A DNA stretch of 64,000 nucleotides from Actinoplanes sp. SE50/110 (lineage in GTDB: Bacteria > Actinomycetota > Actinomycetes > Mycobacteriales > Micromonosporaceae), in NCBI RefSeq assembly GCF_900119315.1, contig NZ_LT827010.1, positions 3,195,001 to 3,259,000 on the forward strand, given 5' to 3'. The position numbers and the translations under genes are program-made. This document shows, in pieces, positions 1 through 8,280 of this stretch; positions within the stretch are counted from its first letter, which is position 1, and every line of letters begins with the position of its first letter. Under the pieces are notes generated by a model. That model made no database searches. It worked only from the letters and a program-made list of their open reading frames with translations, and was not told where the DNA came from.

Positions 1-492
1 GGTCAGCACGTCCTGGTACGACTGCCGGCCGGACCGGAAGGTGTACCTGTTCGCGCCGGTCACGCCGTCCGAGGCGGCCGGACCGGAGACGAACAGCACC
101 CTGTTCTCGGCGGCGATCGGGGCGACCTGCAGCGCCACCCCGGAGGAGGTGGACCCGGCCAGCACCCGGTACCCCTTGCCGATCAGGTCCTTGGCCGCCG
201 ACACCGCCTTGACCGGGTCGCCCGCGTCGTCGGTGTAGGTCACGGTGATCGTCTTGTCACCGACCTTGCCGGTGTTGTCGGTGGCGTACGCGAGACCCGC
301 CTTGAAACCCTCCACATACTGCGCGCCGTAGCTGGCCAGCGGCCCGGACTGGGAGTAGACCACGCCCACGTTGATCGAGGAGCCGTTGCCGGCCGCGTCT
401 TTCGGGCTGCCGCACGCGCTCGTGGTGACCACGACGGCGGACAGCACGGCGGCGCCGAGCACGGCACGCCGGGATGTCGACAAAGACCGCAT
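1..492 (-). CDS. ABC transporter substrate-binding lipoprotein, branched-chain amino acid type (3' part cut by window)
   Basis: Extracytoplasmic binding protein of a LivK-like (Peripla_BP_6) ABC importer; the ligand is probably a branched-chain amino acid, amide or similar, and cannot be fixed from this part. The N-terminus has Arg residues, a hydrophobic stretch and a lipobox TSAC with the lipidated Cys at residue 27. The mature part starts with the family's typical segment INVGVVYSQSGPLASYG, followed by the ligand-fold strands VLAGSTSSGVALQVAP and LFVSGPAASD. The ATG at 492 is preceded by GGAAGG about 12 bases upstream. About 164 codons are visible; a full protein would have about 390. Permease and ATPase genes may lie beyond the left edge. 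It is divergent from the SDR at 652. Confidence 0.9.
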   Translation of the reverse strand, partial: MRSLSTSRRAVLGAAVLSAVVVTTSACGSPKDAAGNGSSINVGVVYSQSGPLASYGAQYVEGFKAGLAYATDNTGKVGDKTITVTYTDDAGDPVKAVSAAKDLIGKGYRVLAGSTSSGVALQVAPIAAENRVLFVSGPAASDGVTGANRYTFRSGRQSYQDVLT

Positions 493-638
493 CGGAATCA
501 GATGCCTTCCGTCAAGAGGCTGTTTCGTGTGGGGCACACGCTAAGAGCTGGTGGGTGGCCTGGGTCACCGTGCGCCATCACATGGGTGTCGCGGTCCTTG
601 TGTGGCTCGTCCACATATTCGCGGTCGTCGCTGATCCG

Positions 639-644
639 TACGGT
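639..644 (+). promoter_or_regulatory. -10 box TACGGT of a probably leaderless SDR transcript
   Basis: TACGGT ends 7 bases before the ATG at 652 and no Shine-Dalgarno sequence lies between them. This is the spacing expected when transcription starts at the start codon. No convincing -35 hexamer is seen. Confidence 0.45.
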
Positions 645-651
645 CACCGGC

Positions 652-1419
652 ATGACGACGGCACGTGTGGTCGACCTCGACCTGACAGGACGGACCGCGC
701 TGGTCACCGGCGCGGGCAGCGGCATCGGGCGGGCCTGTGCCGAACGGCTGGCCGCGGCCGGGGCCGAGGTGCTTGCGGTGGACATCGACGAGCGTGCGGC
801 CAAGGAGACCGCGACGTCGACCGGCGGGCGGGCACTGGCCGCCGACCTGTCCGACCCGGACGCCGTCGACACGCTGCCGGGCGCGGTGGACGTGCTGGTC
901 AACAACGCGGGCCTGCAGGTGGTGGCACCGCTGCCGGAGTTCCCGCCGGACAAGTTCACGTTGATCCAGCGGGTCATGGTGGAGGCCCCGTTCCGGCTCA
1001 TCAGGCTGGTGCTTCCGCACATGTACGACCGCGGCTGGGGGCGGATCGTCAACATCTCCTCGGTGCACGGGCTGGTGGCGTCGCCGTACAAGGCCGCCTA
1101 CGTGACCGCCAAGCACGGTCTCGAGGGGCTGTCGAAGGTGACCGCGCTGGAGGGCGCCGCGCACGGGGTCACCTCGAACTGCGTGAACCCGGCCTTCGTC
1201 CGCACCCCGCTGGTCGACCGGCAGATCGCCGACCAGGCGCTGGCCAACGGCATCCCGGAGGCGGACGTGGTCGAGAAGATCATGCTGGACCGGGCGGCGA
1301 TCAAGAAGCTGATCGAGCCGGACCAGGTGGCCGAGGTGCTGGCGTATCTGTGCAGTCCCCCGGCCGCCTTCATCACCGGGTCGTCGATCATCATCGACGG
1401 CGGCTGGACCGCGCACTGA
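652..1419 (+). CDS. SDR oxidoreductase, 3-hydroxybutyrate dehydrogenase-like
   Basis: Cytoplasmic NAD(P)-dependent short-chain dehydrogenase of 255 residues. Visible family marks are TGAGSGIG (residues 19-26, dinucleotide binding), NNAG, the catalytic Ser137 in NISSVHG and YVTAK (Tyr150, Lys154). The segment FVRTPLVDRQI and the insertion with EADVVEKIML are typical of D-3-hydroxybutyrate dehydrogenases (BdhA-like), so oxidation of 3-hydroxybutyrate to acetoacetate is the best guess. The reading frame is open upstream to 502, but the ATG at 652 gives the normal N-terminus and sits behind a TACGGT box. An alpha/beta hydrolase gene follows after 12 bases, so they are probably co-transcribed. The substrate is inferred. 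Confidence 0.85.
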   Translation: MTTARVVDLDLTGRTALVTGAGSGIGRACAERLAAAGAEVLAVDIDERAAKETATSTGGRALAADLSDPDAVDTLPGAVDVLVNNAGLQVVAPLPEFPPDKFTLIQRVMVEAPFRLIRLVLPHMYDRGWGRIVNISSVHGLVASPYKAAYVTAKHGLEGLSKVTALEGAAHGVTSNCVNPAFVRTPLVDRQIADQALANGIPEADVVEKIMLDRAAIKKLIEPDQVAEVLAYLCSPPAAFITGSSIIIDGGWTAH

Positions 1420-1431
1420 TCAGGGAGACTC

Positions 1432-2232
1432 ATGGACGAGGTCGACATCCCGGTAGCCGGCGGCGCCCTGCGGGCGGTGAGCTGGCCGGGCGACGGGCCG
1501 CTGGTGATCGCGGCGCACGGGATCACCGCCAACGCGCTGTCCTGGGCGGCGGTCGCCCGTGCCCTGGGGGGCAAGGTGCACCTGGTGGCGCCCGATCTGC
1601 GAGGCCGGGGGTTCAGCGCGCAGCTGCCCGGGCCGTACGGGATGGATACCCATGCCGACGACCTCGTGGCGATCGCCGACTATTTCGGGATTTCTCGGGT
1701 GCCGCTGGTCGGGCATTCGATGGGCGGGTTCGTGGTCGCCGCGACTGCCGGGAAACATCCCGAGCGGGTGGGTCCGGTGCTGCTCGTGGATGGTGGGATT
1801 GCTCTGGGTGTGCCGGCCGCCATCGACGTCGACGTGGCCCTGGAGGCGGTGATCGGCCCGGCTATGCGACGACTTTCCATGAATTTCGACTCTGAAGATT
1901 CTTACGTCGCTTATTTCCGGGCAAATCCGGCATTGGGTCGCTACTGGAGCGCGGACCTGGAAGCGTACATTCTGCGCGACTTCACCGGCACCGGCTCCAC
2001 CTGCAACCTCGCGGCGGTCCGCGGCGACGCCGCCGACATGCTCCGCAACCCGCGCCCGGCCCCGTTCCCCCTGCTCTGGGCCCCGCGCGGACTGGCCGAC
2101 GAGGACACCGGCCTCTACCGCGCCGACCAGCTCACCGGCGTCGACGCCGAACCCGTCCCGGACGTCAACCACTACACGATCCTCACCGCCGGCGCCGGCC
2201 ATGTCGCCTCACGCCTGCTCGCCCTGCTCTGA
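1432..2232 (+). CDS. alpha/beta hydrolase
   Basis: 266-residue alpha/beta-hydrolase-fold enzyme. The oxyanion region AAHGITANALSW near residue 30 and the nucleophile elbow GHSMGG (Ser96) are clear; the C-terminal His is probably in VNHYTIL. It follows the SDR gene by 12 bases with GGGAG before the ATG, so it is likely the second gene of that operon, but the sequence does not reveal the substrate (ester, lactone or other). Its last 24 bases overlap the end of the convergent MFS gene. Cytoplasmic: no signal peptide. Confidence 0.85.
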   Translation: MDEVDIPVAGGALRAVSWPGDGPLVIAAHGITANALSWAAVARALGGKVHLVAPDLRGRGFSAQLPGPYGMDTHADDLVAIADYFGISRVPLVGHSMGGFVVAATAGKHPERVGPVLLVDGGIALGVPAAIDVDVALEAVIGPAMRRLSMNFDSEDSYVAYFRANPALGRYWSADLEAYILRDFTGTGSTCNLAAVRGDAADMLRNPRPAPFPLLWAPRGLADEDTGLYRADQLTGVDAEPVPDVNHYTILTAGAGHVASRLLALL

Positions 2233-3435
2233 CCCACGACGCAGGCCGCGGATCGGGCGGATCGCCAGCAGCAGCGCCACCACCACCAGCGTGACCAGCG
2301 TGGCGAGCAGCATCAGGTCCCGGGGTGGCACCACGGTGGTGAGCGGGCCGGCCAGCGCCTGCCCGACCGCCACCCCGGACACCGACCCGGCCATCTCGTA
2401 CGCGGTGACCCGGTTCAGCACCTCCCCGGGCACCCGGGTCTGCACACTGGTCGACCACATCACCGACCAGAACGCCCAGGCCGCGCCGCCGATCAGGTGC
2501 CCGGCGGCCAGGACCGGCAGCGGCGGGGTCAGCGCCACCGAGAACGGGATCGCGGCGAATCCGATCAGCGCGACCGCCCCGGCGGCGAGCGGCCGGCGCG
2601 GACGCAGCCGGATCGCGGCGAGACCGCCCAGCACGGTGCCGGCGCCCAGGGCGGCCATCGTCGTGCCGTACGCCGCGTCGCCCAGCCGCCCGCCGACCAG
2701 CTGCGCGGCGAGCGGGATGTACGGGCCGAAGACGAGCAGCCCGAACAGCATCCAGATCAGGATCACCGACCACATCCAGATGCGGGACCGGAACTCGGTC
2801 CAGCCGTGCCGCAGGTCGCGCAGCAGGGTGGCGGACCCGCGGGCGGCCACCGGGGAGATCCGGATCAGGGCCAGGCAGAGCCCGCTGATCACGAAGGTGG
2901 CGGCGTCCACCGCGTAGACCGGGGCCGCCCCGGCGACCGCGGTCAGGATGCCGGCCAGCACCGGGCCGCCCAGCTGGGTGGCGGCGTCGGCGACCTTCAG
3001 GGTGGCATTGGCCCGCTGCGGATCCCGGGCGATCAGCGGCACCATGCCGTTGACCCCGGGCTGGAACATGGCCGCCGACACCCCGGACACCGCGGACGCG
3101 GCCAGCAGCAGCCACAGCGGCGGCGTCCCGGTCAGGAAGGCGACCGCGACCACGCCCTGGCTGACCGCGCGCACCGCGTCCGCGCCGATCATCATGGTCC
3201 GTGCGCCGATCCGGTCGGCGAACACCCCGCCGACCACGATGAACAGCACGAACGGCGCGGTGAAGACGGCCAGCACATAGCCGACACCGGCCACCCCGTA
3301 CAGCGCGCCGACCGCGAGCGCGGCCGCCACCGGCATCATCGCGTCACCGAGCAGCGACACCGCCCGCGCGGTGAAGTACAGCCGGAAGTCCCTGGTCCAC
3401 AGCGCCGGCGGAGCGCTGGTCACGCACAAATCCAT
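2209..3435 (-). CDS. MFS transporter, drug-exporter type
   Basis: Twelve-helix major facilitator protein of 408 residues. It has the N-terminal helix with LLGDAMMPVAAALAV, the loop after TM2 with FADRIGARTMM (MFS signature A region) and alternating hydrophobic blocks to the end, closing with a basic tail. It resembles the MFS_3 group of exporters (macrolide-type efflux). The ATG at 3435 was chosen because it starts a normal N-terminus; the frame is open far upstream only because of the high GC content. It is divergent from an AraC-type regulator 72 bases away, which makes that regulator its likely controller. Substrate unknown. Confidence 0.85.
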   Translation of the reverse strand: MDLCVTSAPPALWTRDFRLYFTARAVSLLGDAMMPVAAALAVGALYGVAGVGYVLAVFTAPFVLFIVVGGVFADRIGARTMMIGADAVRAVSQGVVAVAFLTGTPPLWLLLAASAVSGVSAAMFQPGVNGMVPLIARDPQRANATLKVADAATQLGGPVLAGILTAVAGAAPVYAVDAATFVISGLCLALIRISPVAARGSATLLRDLRHGWTEFRSRIWMWSVILIWMLFGLLVFGPYIPLAAQLVGGRLGDAAYGTTMAALGAGTVLGGLAAIRLRPRRPLAAGAVALIGFAAIPFSVALTPPLPVLAAGHLIGGAAWAFWSVMWSTSVQTRVPGEVLNRVTAYEMAGSVSGVAVGQALAGPLTTVVPPRDLMLLATLVTLVVVALLLAIRPIRGLRRGSEQGEQA

Positions 3436-3495
3436 GATCAGGATCCTGGTCGGCGGGGGTGGGGCGGCGCAGGGGCCGGGCCCGCCAACATTGAG

Positions 3496-3501
3496 TACAT
3501 T
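3496..3501 (+). promoter_or_regulatory. -10 box TACATT directly upstream of the araC-type start (leaderless)
   Basis: TACATT lies at -12 to -7 relative to the A of the ATG at 3508. There is no Shine-Dalgarno sequence in the gap. This predicts a leaderless mRNA starting at 3508. Confidence 0.55.
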
Positions 3502-3507
3502 CACGCC

Positions 3508-4455
3508 ATGCCGCATCGTGTCGTTGCCTTGGTGGGGCCGGTGCTGGAGCTGTTCCCGGTGACCGCCGCCGCCGCGGTGTTCGGCGACCACGGGCCCGAC
3601 CTCCCGCGGCACTACTCGTTCCGGATGTGCGCCGAGCGGCCCGGCCCGATCCCCACCACGCTGGGCACCGAGATCGTCGTCCCGGACGGGTTGGCGGCGC
3701 TGGACGACGCCGGCACCGTGCTGATCGCCGGCTGGACCCCGGGCCCGCACTTCTCCGCCGAGCTGGGCGACGCGGTGCTGGCCGCGCACGCCCGCGGCGC
3801 CCGGATCGTCGCGGTGAGCTGCGCCGTCTACATCCCGGCCCGGCTCGGCCTGCTCGACGGCCGGCGCGCCTCGGTCCACTGGGAGTGCACCGACGACCTG
3901 GCCCGGCGCTACCCGCAGCTGTTCGCGGACGGGTCGATCCTCTACACCGACCACGGTGACGTCGCCACGGCCGGAGCGACCGCGGCCACCGTCGACCTGT
4001 GCCTCGCCCAGGTCGGCCGGGAGCACGGCGCGGGCCTGGCGATCCGGATCGCCCGGCAGCTCTCCGCCGGCCCGCCGCGCACCGGCTGCCAGCGTCAGGG
4101 CCCCGCCCCGGCGTCGCCCGGCCCGGCGCCGGATTCGCTGGCCCCGCTGCTCGACTGGGTGGTGGCCAACCTCGACCGGCCGCTCACCGTCCGGGACATG
4201 GCGGCCCGCTCCGGGATGTCCGAGCGCACGGTGACCCGGCACTTCCTGGAGCAGCTCGGCGTCCCGCCCGGGCGGTGGCTGCTCGACCAGCGGATCGCCT
4301 CGACCCGGGCGCTGCTGGAGGAGACCGACCTGCCGGTCGAGACGATCGCCACCCGGGTCGGCCTCTCCTCGGCGGTGAACCTGCGCCGGCGCTTCCGGAA
4401 CGCCCTGGCGACCACCCCGGCGGCGTACCGCCGCATGTTCCGGACCCGGGTGTGA
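3508..4455 (+). CDS. AraC-family regulator with DJ-1/PfpI-like N-terminal domain (GlxA family)
   Basis: 315-residue transcription factor. Residues 1 to about 165 match the GATase1-like DJ-1/PfpI domain found in GlxA-type regulators (VVALVGPVLELFP at the start, then VLIAGWTPG and IVAVSCAVYIPARLGLLDGRRAS). A Pro/Ala-rich linker leads to a C-terminal double helix-turn-helix: LTVRDMAARSGMSERTVTRHF, then the second unit with VETIATRVGLSS and the typical ending TPAAYRRMF. The nucleophile-elbow position reads SCAVY. A leaderless -10 box precedes it. Position suggests control of the divergent MFS exporter. Confidence 0.88.
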   Translation: MPHRVVALVGPVLELFPVTAAAAVFGDHGPDLPRHYSFRMCAERPGPIPTTLGTEIVVPDGLAALDDAGTVLIAGWTPGPHFSAELGDAVLAAHARGARIVAVSCAVYIPARLGLLDGRRASVHWECTDDLARRYPQLFADGSILYTDHGDVATAGATAATVDLCLAQVGREHGAGLAIRIARQLSAGPPRTGCQRQGPAPASPGPAPDSLAPLLDWVVANLDRPLTVRDMAARSGMSERTVTRHFLEQLGVPPGRWLLDQRIASTRALLEETDLPVETIATRVGLSSAVNLRRRFRNALATTPAAYRRMFRTRV

Positions 4456-4533
4456 CACCCCGGATGTTTCCGCGGCACGGGATACGCCCCGGGGCGGACG
4501 CCGCACCGGCCCGCCCGGCGGAAGATCGGGGTC

Positions 4534-4908
4534 ATGCCCCACCGGCGCACCACCCTGCTGTTGCCGGCCGCGATCATCTTCGGTCTCGTGCTCGCGTTGC
4601 CGTACCTGAGCCTGGACCCGGCCCGCAGCCGGATCCCGGTCCCCGGCGACCTGCCGTACGCGGTCCTGGTGGCGCACATCCTCACCGCCACGGTCGCGCT
4701 CGTGATCGGCCCGCTGCAGTTCGCCCGGCGGATCCGGGCGCACCGGACGCTCGGCCGGATCTATCTGCTCGCCGGGGTGCTGCCGGCCGCGGTCACCGCG
4801 ATCCCGGTCGCGCTCTGGTTCGGCCGCCCGCTCACCCGGGTCAGCCTGGTCACCGCGGCGATCCTGATCCGCCGCACCCCGACGCCCAGGACGGGAAGTC
4901 CCCGATGA
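4534..4908 (+). CDS. DUF2306-type membrane protein, C-terminally shortened
   Basis: 124 residues, about half the usual length of DUF2306 membrane proteins. The conserved first half is present: an N-terminal helix, LSLDPARSRIPV, then LLVAH-like LVAHILTATVALVIGPLQF and the loop IRAHRTLGRIYLLAGV. After a third helix the sequence turns into RRTPTPRTGSPR and stops, so the conserved Arg-rich loop with the HRRWM-type motif and the last helices are missing. The stop TGA overlaps the ATG of the next gene (ATGA). I read it as a truncated remnant or a minimal variant; function of the family is unknown. Confidence 0.65.
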   Translation: MPHRRTTLLLPAAIIFGLVLALPYLSLDPARSRIPVPGDLPYAVLVAHILTATVALVIGPLQFARRIRAHRTLGRIYLLAGVLPAAVTAIPVALWFGRPLTRVSLVTAAILIRRTPTPRTGSPR

Positions 4909-5537
4909 CCACGGTTCTCCTCATCCACGGCGGCCTCGGCGAGGACATGAACGCCGACCGCTTCTGGCACCGGCCCGGCGTCGTCACCGCCCTGCGACGC
5001 CACGGCGTCGACGTCGTCGCCCCCGACCGCCTCCGCCGGCCGACCGACTGGACCGCCGAGGCCGACCACCTGACCACCCTGCTGCCCGGCCACCCGGTCA
5101 CCGTCGTCGCCGGCTCCAACGGCTGCTCCGCCGCCGTCCGCCTCGCCCTCGCCGCCCCGGGCCGCGTCGCACGGCTCCTGCTGGCCTGGCCCGCGACGGC
5201 CGGTGACCCCCGGGTCGACCACCATGACCGCCGCGGCCTCACCGACCGCGGCACGGACCCGGCCGTCATCGACAGCATGCTGACCGGTCAGACCCTCCGC
5301 GGCGTCACCGACGACGAGCTCGCGGCCGTCACCGCGCCGGTCGGCGTGCTGGCGTCGATCCCCGCCAATCCGTTCCACCAGCGCCGCACGGTCGACGCCC
5401 TGATGGTCATCCTGCCGACGGCAGTCGAACTGCCCGGCTGCCCGGAACCACCCCACCCGGCCTTCCCCGCCCACGCCGGCCGCTTCGTCCACACCGTCGT
5501 CGAGTTCGGCAACCTTTCGGGAGCCGCGCGGAGCTGA
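4905..5537 (+). CDS. small alpha/beta hydrolase
   Basis: 210-residue protein with an alpha/beta-hydrolase start (TTVLLIHGGLGEDMN) and a nucleophile-elbow-like GSNGCSAA near residue 72, where the usual G-x-S-x-G has become GSNGC. The end, PHPAFPAHAGRFVHTVVEF, carries a His in the position of the catalytic His. It starts inside the stop codon of the DUF2306 gene, so translation is probably coupled. Activity is uncertain because the Ser environment is not canonical. Confidence 0.75.
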   Translation: MTTVLLIHGGLGEDMNADRFWHRPGVVTALRRHGVDVVAPDRLRRPTDWTAEADHLTTLLPGHPVTVVAGSNGCSAAVRLALAAPGRVARLLLAWPATAGDPRVDHHDRRGLTDRGTDPAVIDSMLTGQTLRGVTDDELAAVTAPVGVLASIPANPFHQRRTVDALMVILPTAVELPGCPEPPHPAFPAHAGRFVHTVVEFGNLSGAARS

Positions 5538-5566
5538 TGCCGAGAGCGTCCCCGGGCCGTCGCCGA

Positions 5567-6187
5567 TCAGCCCGGCAGCAGGGAACGGCAGGTCGGCAGG
5601 ATCGCGTCGGCGAGCGCTCGGTGTCCGTCGTCGTTGGGATGCGAGCGGTCGTCGCAGAGCAGGTCGTAGTTGTAGTCGATGGCCTGCGGGAAGGTGTCGA
5701 AGTAGGGCAGACCGAGACGCTTCGCGGTGTCGGCGATCCAGCTGTTGATCAGGATGGCGCGCTCGGAAAGGTCGAGACCCGTGTAGTACACGACGACGAG
5801 GATCGGCCGGCCGGGAAGCTCGTCGCGCAGCCGGGTCAGGTCGCGGTCGATGGCGGCGCGGACCTCGTCGGCGTGCTCGGGGAGCATGCGGATGTCGTTG
5901 GCGGCCAGGCACACGATGACGGCGTCCGGGTCGAGACGGATGGCGGCGTCGAGGAGCGTCGTGTCGGTGGCCGACGGCAGGTACCGGTCGTCGCCGCCGC
6001 GCGGGCCGCGGCGGCGGAAGTAGCCCATGCCGTCGATCGACAGGTTCACCTCGCGCCAGCCGAGCTCGTCGCTGACCAGGCTGGACCACCGGGCGCGCGG
6101 GTGTGTGGTGCCGCGCCAGCCGGTGACGATCGAGTCGCCGTAGAAGACGACGGTGGGATGGTTCAGCGCGTGCGGGGAAGTGGCCAC
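5567..6187 (-). CDS. SGNH/GDSL hydrolase family protein
   Basis: 206-residue SGNH hydrolase. All blocks are visible: GDSIVTGW (catalytic Ser near residue 18), the Gly block near DGMGY, AAND (block III Asn) and DDRSHPND (block V with Asp and His). No signal peptide is seen with the GTG start at 6187, so it may act in the cytoplasm unless exported otherwise. A TACCAT box at 6198-6193 ends five bases before the start, suggesting a leaderless mRNA. It follows the GH54 gene in the same direction, so a carbohydrate-esterase role is possible but not shown. Confidence 0.85.
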   Translation of the reverse strand: MATSPHALNHPTVVFYGDSIVTGWRGTTHPRARWSSLVSDELGWREVNLSIDGMGYFRRRGPRGGDDRYLPSATDTTLLDAAIRLDPDAVIVCLAANDIRMLPEHADEVRAAIDRDLTRLRDELPGRPILVVVYYTGLDLSERAILINSWIADTAKRLGLPYFDTFPQAIDYNYDLLCDDRSHPNDDGHRALADAILPTCRSLLPG

Positions 6188-6260
6188 GCCCGATGGTATC
6201 GATGCGGGTGGTCCCGGGACCGGGGGCCGGCACCCGCGTGCCGGCCCCGCGGGTGACCCG

Positions 6261-8090
6261 TCAGCTCAGGGTGAACTTCTGCGCCGCGCTGCCGTTGCAG
6301 TCCCAGATCTGCAGGCGGGTGCCGTTCGCGGTGGTGCCGTTCGGGGCGTCCAGGCAGCGGCCCGACTGCGGGTTGCGCAGGGAGCCGTCGGCCTGCTGCT
6401 GCCAGACCTGGCCGCCGACGCCGTTGCAGTCCCAGAGTTCGACCGGGGTGCCGTTGGCGGTGCCGTTGCCGTTGATGTCCAGGCAGCGGCCCAGGGTGCG
6501 CAGGGCGCCGTTCGACTGGTGGAACCAGTGCTGGTCGACGGCGTACGACTGGCAGTCCCAGATCTGGACCGCGGTGCCGTTGCCGCCGGTGTCGTCGCCG
6601 CCGACGTCGGTGCACTTGCCGCCCGGGGTGCCGACCACGCCGCCGGCGTTGACCGCGAACTTCTGTGCGGCCGCGCCGTTGCAGTCCCACAGTTGCAGGC
6701 GGGTGCCGTTGGCGGTGGTGCCGTTCGGCGAGTCGACGCAGCGGCCGGACTGCGGGTTGCGCAGCGAGCCGTCGGCCTGCTGGACGAACTTCTGCGCGCC
6801 GCCGCCGTTGCAGTCCCAGAGTTGCAGCGGCGTGCCGTTGGCGGTGCCGTTGCCGGTGGCGTCCAGGCAGCGGTTCAGGGTGCGCAGCGAGTTGTCGGCG
6901 AAGTGCGTCCAGCGCTGATCCTCCGAGAAGGACTGGCAGTCCCAGATCTGGACCGCGGCGCCGTTGGCGCCGGTGTCGTCGGCCGACACGTCGGTGCACT
7001 TGCCGCCGGGGCCGGTGACGGTGCCGGCCGGGCCGTTCGGGATGGTGGTCTGCCCGGCGTAGCCGACGCCGACCACGTTGGCCTGCACCGCGTTCTCGGC
7101 CGCGTCGGTCGGGTAACCGGCGACCATCGCGCCCTCGAACCAGGTGCCCCGGTTGCGGTTGCTGTTGTCGCCGCCGATGCCCAGGATGATCCCGCCCTCC
7201 TGGTGCATCGGGCGGTAACCCTGCTTGTCGGTCGGCAGCCCGCCGTTGAACCAGGTGGTCAGGCCTCCGGACTGGGAGTTCCCGCCCTTCAGCGCGTACG
7301 TCGTCTGGCCGTTGTTCTTCAGCACCGCGGTGACGAAGGCCGAGTTGTTGCCCGGGTTCGGGTTGGCCCCGTTCCCGCCCTGGAACATGCCGTTCTCCAT
7401 GTCCGCCTCGATCCACGGACCGGAACCCTGGCACGGCGCGAAGTAGCAGGTGGTGGCGATGCTGACCGCGTCCATGTGTCCGTTGCCGGTGTCGTACGGG
7501 GTGGACTCCGCGTTGCCGTAGTCGAAGCAGCAGTCGGAGCCCACGTGGGTGCCGCTGGCCACCATGTACACGCCCTCGGGCTGACCGTTGACGGCCACCC
7601 CGGACGCGACGCCGTTGTAGCGGTAGCCCACGCCGGGGGAGACCCAGATGCCGTACACCTTGTGGCCGCCCGCGGTCACCGCGATCTCGCTCGCGTCGGC
7701 GCCCCGGTCGCCGCTGCCGGCCCCGCCGTCCGGCGCGATCTGCAGGTCGTTGTGCCGGCTGGTCTGGTCCCAGATGTGGGTGACCCGGCAGGTCGTGCCG
7801 TTGCAGAAGGCGTCCTGGTCGGCGGCGTCGGCGTAGCCGCCGGCGGCGAGCGTCCCGATGTCGTGGGTGGCGCCGTCGGAGGCCCGGGTCACCTGGTAGA
7901 GCCGGCCGCTGTAGGCGCCGAACAGGGCGCGGGTGACGCTGTGCGCGGCGACGCACGGCGTGCCCGCGGCGGCATAGAGGTCGCACGGCAGCGAGGCTGC
8001 CGCGATGGCCGGGCCGGGCGCCGCGAGAAGTCCGGCGACGAGGCTGACCGCGGCGGCGACGAGCAGTCCGAGAGAGCGTTTTCTGCGCAT
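6261..8090 (-). CDS. secreted alpha-L-arabinofuranosidase (GH54) with two ricin-type lectin domains
   Basis: 609-residue secreted enzyme. Residues 1-30 are a Sec signal peptide (RRKR, hydrophobic core, AIAA). Residues about 31-345 are a GH54 arabinofuranosidase B domain, recognisable from LPCDLYAAAGTPCVAAHSVT at the start, DQDAFC and the Cys-rich CCFDYGNAE and EADMENGMFQG segments. Two beta-trefoil CBM13 domains follow (about 346-475 and 476-609), each with QxW-like repeats such as VQIWDCQ, LQLWDCNG and SGRCLD. It should release arabinose from arabinan or arabinoxylan outside the cell. The ATG has AGGAG upstream. A strong promoter and a palindromic site precede it. Confidence 0.93.
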   Translation of the reverse strand: MRRKRSLGLLVAAAVSLVAGLLAAPGPAIAAASLPCDLYAAAGTPCVAAHSVTRALFGAYSGRLYQVTRASDGATHDIGTLAAGGYADAADQDAFCNGTTCRVTHIWDQTSRHNDLQIAPDGGAGSGDRGADASEIAVTAGGHKVYGIWVSPGVGYRYNGVASGVAVNGQPEGVYMVASGTHVGSDCCFDYGNAESTPYDTGNGHMDAVSIATTCYFAPCQGSGPWIEADMENGMFQGGNGANPNPGNNSAFVTAVLKNNGQTTYALKGGNSQSGGLTTWFNGGLPTDKQGYRPMHQEGGIILGIGGDNSNRNRGTWFEGAMVAGYPTDAAENAVQANVVGVGYAGQTTIPNGPAGTVTGPGGKCTDVSADDTGANGAAVQIWDCQSFSEDQRWTHFADNSLRTLNRCLDATGNGTANGTPLQLWDCNGGGAQKFVQQADGSLRNPQSGRCVDSPNGTTANGTRLQLWDCNGAAAQKFAVNAGGVVGTPGGKCTDVGGDDTGGNGTAVQIWDCQSYAVDQHWFHQSNGALRTLGRCLDINGNGTANGTPVELWDCNGVGGQVWQQQADGSLRNPQSGRCLDAPNGTTANGTRLQIWDCNGSAAQKFTLS

Positions 8091-8132
8091 GGTGAAGTGC
8101 TCCTAGGGGAAGGAGGACGGGAGCGATGCGCG

Positions 8133-8146
8133 TCGACCGTGGTCGA
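8133..8146. promoter_or_regulatory. 14-bp palindrome downstream of the GH54 promoter (operator candidate)
   Basis: TCGACC-GT-GGTCGA, perfect 6-base arms. It lies at about +10 to +23 of the predicted GH54 transcript, a typical repressor roadblock position. Compare the sites in front of the GH78 and PL1 genes. Confidence 0.5.
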
Positions 8147-8162
8147 TTCATCGATGTGTCGA

Positions 8163-8191
8163 AAATTACGCGCGCTGGTCGAACGAGTCAA
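8163..8191 (-). promoter_or_regulatory. sigma-70-like promoter of the GH54 gene
   Basis: On the minus strand TTGACT (8191-8186), a 17-base spacer and TAATTT (8168-8163). Transcription would start near 8156 and give a leader of about 65 bases before the GH54 start. Confidence 0.65.
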
Positions 8192-8260
8192 TATGCGGTA
8201 ACAAATGTGCGATCCTGTTCGATCATCCCGGTACAGATGCCCGCGTCGCCCGATCTTCCC

Positions 8261-8276
8261 GATTGTTCTACGATCG
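8261..8276. promoter_or_regulatory. GntR operator candidate overlapping the gntR start
   Basis: GATTGTTCTACGATCG is a near-palindrome (GATTGT / ACGATC arms). Almost the same sequence is found at 10490-10505 in the symporter promoter of this locus. Its TACGAT part (8269-8274) also sits at -12 to -7 of the GTG start, so the regulator could block its own leaderless promoter. Confidence 0.65.
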
Positions 8277-8280
8277 TGGC

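Noticed and set aside
1432..2232. Polyhydroxybutyrate operon made of the SDR and hydrolase
   Set aside because: The hydrolase lacks features of PHB depolymerases and no phaA/B/C gene is nearby; only the 3-hydroxybutyrate-like SDR is supported.
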